Below the pieces are notes generated by a model. It did not search any database. It saw nothing but the letters and a program-made list of their open reading frames with translations, and had not been told where the DNA came from. A stretch of 64,000 bases of DNA from Odobenus rosmarus divergens (Eukaryota; Chordata; Mammalia; Carnivora; Odobenidae). Position 1 is the first letter of the stretch, and each line of letters starts with the position of its first letter. The DNA is taken from NCBI RefSeq assembly GCF_000321225.1, contig NW_004452136.1, positions 173,899 through 237,898 on the forward strand, given 5' to 3'. Position numbers and translations under genes: made by a program. This document shows, one piece after another, positions 58,259-64,000 of the stretch.

Positions 58259-59240
58259 AAAAGTCTGTATTCTACATTTTGGTAGAATTCTTAAATTGTT
58301 AATTGGTTCTAAAAAATGATATCATTCTTTTTTTTATCTGTTAATTAAATAAATAAAAGCTACTTATGTAACTTCCTTGACTCTGAATACAATCTATGAT
58401 ACTTTAAAATTGTAAGAAGAATTGATACCCAGTGATGTTTTTTGCTAATATTCAGGTACACTTTTAATCTCTGGAAGAGAAAAGTTACTTTCACTGTAAA
58501 ATGGTCAGTATTGTAAATATGTCTTTTATGGAGTTCTAATTCTCAATACCAGTTAGCATAGTTTGGGACTTTATTTGTATGATCTCCAAGTTTATATCCA
58601 TGCCACTACACTTCATAATTACTCTATTTAAAGAGGTTTCATCAGACCCTTCCCACTTAGAGGCAGTCTACTATCAACTTCTGGAATTACTATGTATATT
58701 AAGCAGATGTCAACAGTACAGATTTTTAATTATTTAGAAAGTATTTGTATCATTTCCTCATATTTCCAAGTAGTATAGTCATTCATTACCAGACCTCCAT
58801 GTCACTATTCAAATCAGACAGAAAACACTCTAGGGAAAGTGGCAGCCAAGGCCAAACATATGTTGCCACCACCCTTTCTAAGAGTAATAACTTGGCAATA
58901 AACAGGGATGTACACAAAAGAAAGAGAGGATCTGTAAATGTATGCATTCTTATTTCATTCCCAATGTGGACAATTTCAACTGTATGACAATTCTCAAAAA
59001 ATGTCTCTTATTTTACACTCAACTACCCCAGTGGAGGGAATCTTGCTAGATGTTAATGTGTGAGTAGCTGAGGTAGTGTGAGTAAAGTTTTGCATCATAA
59101 GATAGCACAGAAACTGCCGGAAAAACCGAGACAGACATTTAGGACTTATGTGAAAGAACTTATAAGAAGAATTTAAGATAAGTCTCATATTTGAAACCCA
59201 AGAATCTCAATTACAAAATATCCAGGCAAAACAAATTTGT
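58259..59240. other. 1 kb unassigned sequence
   Basis: No repeat recognised. The 80-codon plus-strand open frame at 58745-58987 has no recognisable content. Confidence 0.45.
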
Positions 59241-59244
59241 ATTA

Positions 59245-59430
59245 TGATGGTGAAAACAGCTTTTGCAGTGAGGCAGGCTTGGCTTGCATCCCTCTCTGTC
59301 CCTTGGTAGTTGTGGGATCATGGAGAAGTTTTTTAACACCACTGGGTCTCGTTCATATATTAATGCATTTGAAAAATGATAGTGAGCATATACTGGACCA
59401 ACACAATGTTGGGAATAAAATCTTGTAAAA
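59245..59430 (+). mobile_element. MIR SINE, diverged
   Basis: ggcaggcttggcttgcatcc, tagttgtgggatcatggaga and atgcatttgaaaaatgatag fit the MIR core in order. Confidence 0.6.
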
Positions 59431-60205
59431 GTCAAATAAACATTTTCCTTACTGGAACATACATTCTTTTGGGAAAGGTATATCCCATCCAATTAAAAAA
59501 TCAATCATTAATGAATTCACGACAGACTTTGGTAAGAGCTTGCAAAGAGAAGATACAGAGTACCGACGTGGAGAACAATAGAGCAAACTATATAAAAGGA
59601 TGTTCAGGTAAAGCCTTTTGAGGGAGTTGGAAATTCCGATCAGACCTGAAGGATAAAAACTGCAATATCTCTAGAATGGAGAATTTGTTGTACATGATCA
59701 TTGAAAAAAAAAATTCTATAACAATTTTTAGCATAGTTTCTGGCACAACATAAACTCTCAAAATTGGGGTATGGTAATATTATTGTTTTTGTCATCACTA
59801 TTGTTACCATGTTCTATTTGAAAATTGCACCAGAAAATATGTACTAAGGACCTCTTGGGGTGCATGTCTGACCTACATGTGGCTGACTACCTTGGGGTTT
59901 GGAGTTTTAACTATTTTAAATGTAAAGGAAAGTCACCAACCCCTTAATACCTCATTAGACCACTTTTGGAAATGCACTTATTTATCATTTAAGGAATTTA
60001 TTCCACTCCTCAAGTTTTAGGGGGAAATAAAAAAATATATATAGATGTATATAATAACATTTGCAAAGGGTATGAAAGGTCTTTTCAGTGCCTGGCACTC
60101 AAGAAATTAGAATCTATTTCTTGGAATTTTTTACTCTCTTTATTCATTAATTGTAAACATTTATGTCATTTTATAAATTTTCATGTTTATCAGTTTTATT
60201 CCAAT
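59431..60205. other. unassigned sequence
   Basis: Nothing recognisable beyond a short TA run near 60036-60053. Confidence 0.4.
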
Positions 60206-60210
60206 GGGCA

Positions 60211-60601
60211 CATGACATGCCCCAGAGACAAGAGTTCTTATTAAATACCTCACAGTAAATAATGTGTACCTCTGTCCGCCTTTGCTCTAGTCTTTATCAC
60301 CATGGCCTTGTGATGAAGGATAGGTCAGTTGTCCAAGTCTAGTTCCAGACCCTTCACAGTGAGAGAAGTAGAAATAATTTTTCTCTGCTTATAAAAGGCA
60401 TAGGGGACAACTCTCCTCCTCCTCCCCTGAAAGGATTTCTTCCTTATTCCAGCCCTTTTGTATGTAAATAAAATCTCTCCAGGAACCAGATAGCCCCAGG
60501 GGTTTTAGCTTTTACAATACAGAGATGTCTCCTTGAAATGTAAATAGCTGAGAAAATAATGCTCCAGTCTCCCTGGTACCTTCTGAGCTAACCTAGGTGC
60601 A
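60211..60601 (+). mobile_element. possible old solo LTR
   Basis: A 390 bp non-LINE block beginning tgacatgccccagagacaag. It contains a TATA-like ataaaagg near 60393 followed about 75 bp later by aataaa (60467), a spacing reminiscent of an LTR. It ends near gagctaacctaggtgca. The family is not identified, no TSD was found and no second LTR is visible. Confidence 0.35.
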
Positions 60602-60950
60602 TTTCCCACAAAGTAATTGTTAGACTATTAGAGAGATGAAAGAAGTTTTGAATACATGACTACAGATTTAACCTTATGGTGTGTGAAAACACTTTTAGCA
60701 GAAGTGAAAGTAAACATTCTCTAACTGTATAACATAGGTTTCTGTATCTTAGGAGGGTAGGGCTCTATAAAAGAACACTGAGAAGCCCACAGAAGCTTTA
60801 TTTCTCCAAAATTTGTGTAGGAGAAACCATAACACATGTAGAAAACATCCTTACTCCTCTCACTGATTTTGCTAAAAGGAAAAAAGAAAAAACATAACAT
60901 TATCACATCAAAACACAGTAAAATGTGTTCTTACTTCTTGATGTTTTATA
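60602..60950. other. unassigned sequence
   Basis: Nothing recognisable. Confidence 0.4.
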
Positions 60951-60968
60951 GTGTACTCTGTATCTTTA

Positions 60969-61143
60969 TTTTTTTTTAAAGATTTTATTTATTTATTTGC
61001 GAGAGAGAATGAGAGCCAGAGAGCACGAGAGGGAAGAGGGTCAGAGGGAGAAGCAGACTCCCCGCTGAGCAGGGAGCCCGATGTGGGACTCAATCCCGGG
61101 ACTCCAGGATCATGACCCTAGCCGAAGGCAGTTGCTTACGCCC
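60969..61143 (-). mobile_element. Can-SINE, young variant, A-box deleted
   Basis: Minus-strand copy with tcaatcccgggactccagga. The right end reads ggcagttgcttacgccc instead of ggcagtcgcttaacc...aggcgccc, so about 19 bp covering the A-box region is missing. Perfect 17 bp TSD tgtactctgtatcttta at 60952-60968 and 61144-61160. Confidence 0.96.
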
Positions 61144-61160
61144 TGTACTCTGTATCTTTA

Positions 61161-62852
61161 TATTTACAACTCAATTGTCTTACCAACTCTTCTATGAAAT
61201 TATGCTGAGATTAAACAAGAGTCCACTTGATCTCCTAAACAAAATTAAGTTTCTAAGCCTTGTTTTGCAAAGCAGAGTTTAAGATGAAAATTTATTAAGA
61301 AAATATTCAAGCGGAAGTTTGACTACCATTTTTATGTCATTGGCTGTGGATTGCCTTTATAAAAGTGATGATTGCTTTTATGATAACAATGGTAGGCAAT
61401 ATTGTACTGTATTTAATTTTAGTTCAAATTTGTGTTTAATCTAATTAAAGTCAGATTTTCAAATTAGTAAATGTCTCCAAATGTGTAAGAACAGTGAAAT
61501 CTGCTCTCAAAGGGGTATCTGGCTCCTAGACTGCAACACATGGTTTCACCTTCCCCTTCACCCACACCCCAAGTGTGCCTCAGTAAGGGGAGAGATGCAG
61601 TTCATCTGTGACCCTTTGTAGTTCAATATACTCCATACAGTTAAATACTGAAGACAAAAGGTGCTGAAAATATATATTAATAAAAACAATTTTCAATAAT
61701 AGTCAATTGTACAGTATTAAAAATATCACCAACCACCTTTTCATGAATGCTTGCATTTTAAGGAGACCATTTTAGACATATGGCCATAGAATGTGACTAT
61801 TTAAATGGTCTATATATCAACATCAGCATTATTAACCATCATGTGTATAAAAAAAGGAATAAATATATAATTCATATATGTATAACACATGCATATATAT
61901 GTGTTTTAAATGCAGATTTCTAATTTTAAAGCATTGTTTTGATATATAGTGAACTTTATTGTTTTTTAAATTGACAGTGTCTTACATTAAAAAAAAGTCA
62001 CCTTCTTAATGAATTTTAAGATTGTGTCCACCTTTCAGTCAGCAAAAAATTCCTAGGAAGGAATGGCAGAGCATGATTCCAATGGCAGAAAGAGAATATT
62101 TATAGAACTCTAGAGGCCTGAGTATTTGAATTTCTGCCACTCATCAGATCAACTAGATTTGTGGAAGAACCTTACCTTAAACAAGAATAATAAAGTAGTG
62201 TCATAATTTAGATTAAGAACATATATCTAATATAACTTGAAACATATATCACATAATGCATAAATGACTCATTGTACTGTTAGAAAAGGTTGCCTAGAAA
62301 ACCTAATTCAGAAAACAAAACCAAAAGTTAACCAGATATCAAGCCAATAAAAGAAAAAAGAACTGCTGCCTGGATTAGAAACTCATGAAATTTATAGTCA
62401 TCCTTGCTGTGAGACCGCAGGCATATCCATGACATCCGTCACAATTTAGAATTTGAAGAAGTTAGAATGTCTTGTTTTTAACCCTTAAAATTATTTTTAA
62501 TTTTACCAAAGTAATATATGTGCATATTTAAAATGGATCTAGTCTATTTCCATATGTCAAGATAAACAGGAGAATTTAACAAGTGAGTTTTAAAGATACA
62601 TTAAGATAAGTAAGAATAAGTGTAATTAAAGATATGATTTTATGGATAATATGACAAAACTTTATTGAAAGATATTAAAGACATCTTCAAGAAATGATAG
62701 TCTATAGTCATGCCATAGAGATAAAATATTGTAAAAATTTTGGTTTTCCCCAAAGTAATATATAAATTCAAAGCAATGCCAATTTAAAGATCTCATATTT
62801 GGTAGAAATTGATAGGCTGTTGTCTAAAAAGCATGTGAGCACACAAAGGGCC
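61161..62852. other. 1.7 kb unassigned AT-rich sequence
   Basis: A TA-rich patch is at about 61855-61900. No repeat, RNA or coding feature recognised. Confidence 0.45.
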
Positions 62853-62867
62853 AAGAATAATTCATTA

Positions 62868-63069
62868 GGGGCACCTGGGTGGCTCAGTTGGTTAAGCGAC
62901 TGCCTTCGGCTCAGGTCATGATCCTGGAGTCCCGGGATCGAGTCCCACATCAGGCTCCCTGCTCAGCAGGGAGTTTGCTTCTCCGTCTGACCCTCTTCCC
63001 TCTCGTGCTCTCTATCTCTCATTCTCTCTCTCTCAAATAAATAAATAAAAATCTTTAAAAAAATAAAAA
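62868..63069 (+). mobile_element. Can-SINE, young variant
   Basis: Head ggggcacctgggtggctcag, aagcgactgccttcggctca, ctggagtcccgggatcgagt, tail aaataaataaataaaaatct. Perfect 15 bp TSD aagaataattcatta at 62853-62867 and 63070-63084. Confidence 0.97.
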
Positions 63070-63084
63070 AAGAATAATTCATTA

Positions 63085-63440
63085 ATGTTGAAGCAGAATA
63101 AAGATATGGAAATAATTGTCCCTAAGACATATTAATTTATATTTTAAAATTATGGTTCTAAAAAAGGGCAGTGAAATTTGCTGAGACAGAACAAAATAAT
63201 AGAATAAAGAGAAGAGCAACTATTAACACACATTTGTGGTAGCCAGCTAAATGAAAAGAGTAGCATTGCAGAGTGACTTGAAAGGAATGAACTGGGAATG
63301 GTGCTCGGGAAATTGGTTATTTCTTACAGAATACTTAGAGTTGGATTCTTATTTTTTACCCATATGTAGAAATCTGTATCAGGTAAATATATCTAAGTAT
63401 GAAAACAAAGTAAAAAAAAATGTCTTTAAGAAGTATCGGT
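63085..63440. other. unassigned spacer
   Basis: Nothing recognisable. Confidence 0.4.
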
Positions 63441-63449
63441 GTGCATTTT

Positions 63450-63643
63450 TTAAAAAGATTTACTTATTTATTTGAGAGAGACAGAGAGATTGCATAAATG
63501 GGGGGGGCAGAGGCAGAGCGAGAGAATCTCAAGCAGACTGAATGCAGAACCTTAATGAGGGGTTTAATCCCAGGACCCCAAGATCATGACCTGAGCTAAA
63601 CCAAGACCCGGGTGCCCAACTAACTGAGCCACCAAGGCACCCC
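63450..63643 (-). mobile_element. Can-SINE, older variant
   Basis: Minus-strand copy: aagatttacttatttatttg, gagagaatctcaagcagact, actgagccaccaaggcaccc. Probable diverged TSD tcggtgtgcatttttta against tcagtgtggtgcctttta. Confidence 0.93.
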
Positions 63644-63659
63644 TCAGTGTGGTGCCTTT

Positions 63660-63930
63660 TAAGACCTTCAAATAAGCAAGGATTTTATAGATAGCATACA
63701 AAAAGGTGCAAAGCATAAACTGTAAAGGAAAATATTGATGTATTTCTTTACCTTAAATTTTCAAAATACTATACATCAAGAGATAAAATATTTTTAAAAA
63801 GATAATAAATTTACAAACAGAATGTATTTGCAATGCAGAAACATTCGAGGGCTATTATATTAATACATATATTGAAAAACAAAACAATATTTTATCAGTC
63901 TCTTATGGGGTATTTTAATTATTAAATGTT
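63660..63930. other. unassigned spacer
   Basis: Nothing recognisable. Confidence 0.35.
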
Positions 63931-63935
63931 TCTAA

Positions 63936-64000
63936 TTTTTTTAAAGATTTTTGTTTATTTATTTGAGAGAGAAAGAGAGAGAAAGCAGGAGCAGGGGGAG
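63936..64000 (-). mobile_element. Can-SINE, cut by window end
   Basis: tttttttaaagatttttgtt, tatttatttgagagagaaag and gcaggagcagggggag are the tail and middle of a minus-strand copy. The head lies beyond the window. Confidence 0.92.

Overview
The window is mammalian nuclear DNA from a carnivoran, most likely a non-dog caniform of the bear, seal or mustelid type. The marker is a tRNA-derived SINE of the Can-SINE (SINEC) family, present in about 29 copies. It has the head GGGCGCCTGGGTGGCTCAG, a CT-rich middle and an (AAATA)n-AAATCTTTAAAA tail. The sequence variants look arctoid rather than feline or the dog-specific SINEC_Cf type. Species cannot be fixed from the sequence alone.

I found no protein-coding gene, exon or structural RNA gene that I can support. 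The DNA is AT-rich, and every long open frame either lies in a transposon or has no recognisable content. This looks like gene-poor intergenic or deep intronic sequence.

Layout by region. 1-2.1 kb: antisense L1 ORF2 and 3' end. 2.7-4 kb: three SINEs, two of them in one target site. 4-14 kb: mostly unassigned AT-rich sequence with two SINEs, an old L1 ORF1-like segment (8.6-9.3 kb) and a microsatellite palindrome (11.3 kb). 14-20 kb: several L1 3' ends, an antisense L1, a MIR and a candidate conserved element (18.2 kb). 21.5-25.4 kb: a rearranged L1, one SINE and a heavily decayed L1. 25.5-26 kb: a second non-repeat candidate element. 28-29.6 kb: antisense L1. 29.8-38.6 kb: dense SINE cluster with an antisense L1M-like segment and an old repeat. 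38.7-46 kb: two MIRs, two L2s, a polyadenylated antisense L1 scrap, and an L1 nested in an old repeat. 46-50.9 kb: SINEs in and around old LINE material. 52.2-54.4 kb: repeat-poor and AT-rich. 54.4-55.4 kb: ERVL-type pol remnant. 56.1-58 kb: two L1 pieces in opposite orientation. 58-64 kb: five SINEs including one cut by the window end, a MIR and a possible LTR.

Nothing here forms a pathway. The sequences are related through insertion history: L2, MIR, ERVL and old L1 are the oldest layer, then younger antisense L1s, then Can-SINEs. Many SINEs still have clear target-site duplications (TSDs). The most interesting observations are a small antisense L1 fragment with a poly-A on the unexpected end and its own TSD, a tail-to-tail SINE pair, a diverged 44 bp repeat flanking a SINE, and two repeat-free stretches that could be conserved regulatory DNA. 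Family assignments come from remembered consensus features, not a database search; boundaries of old repeats are approximate.
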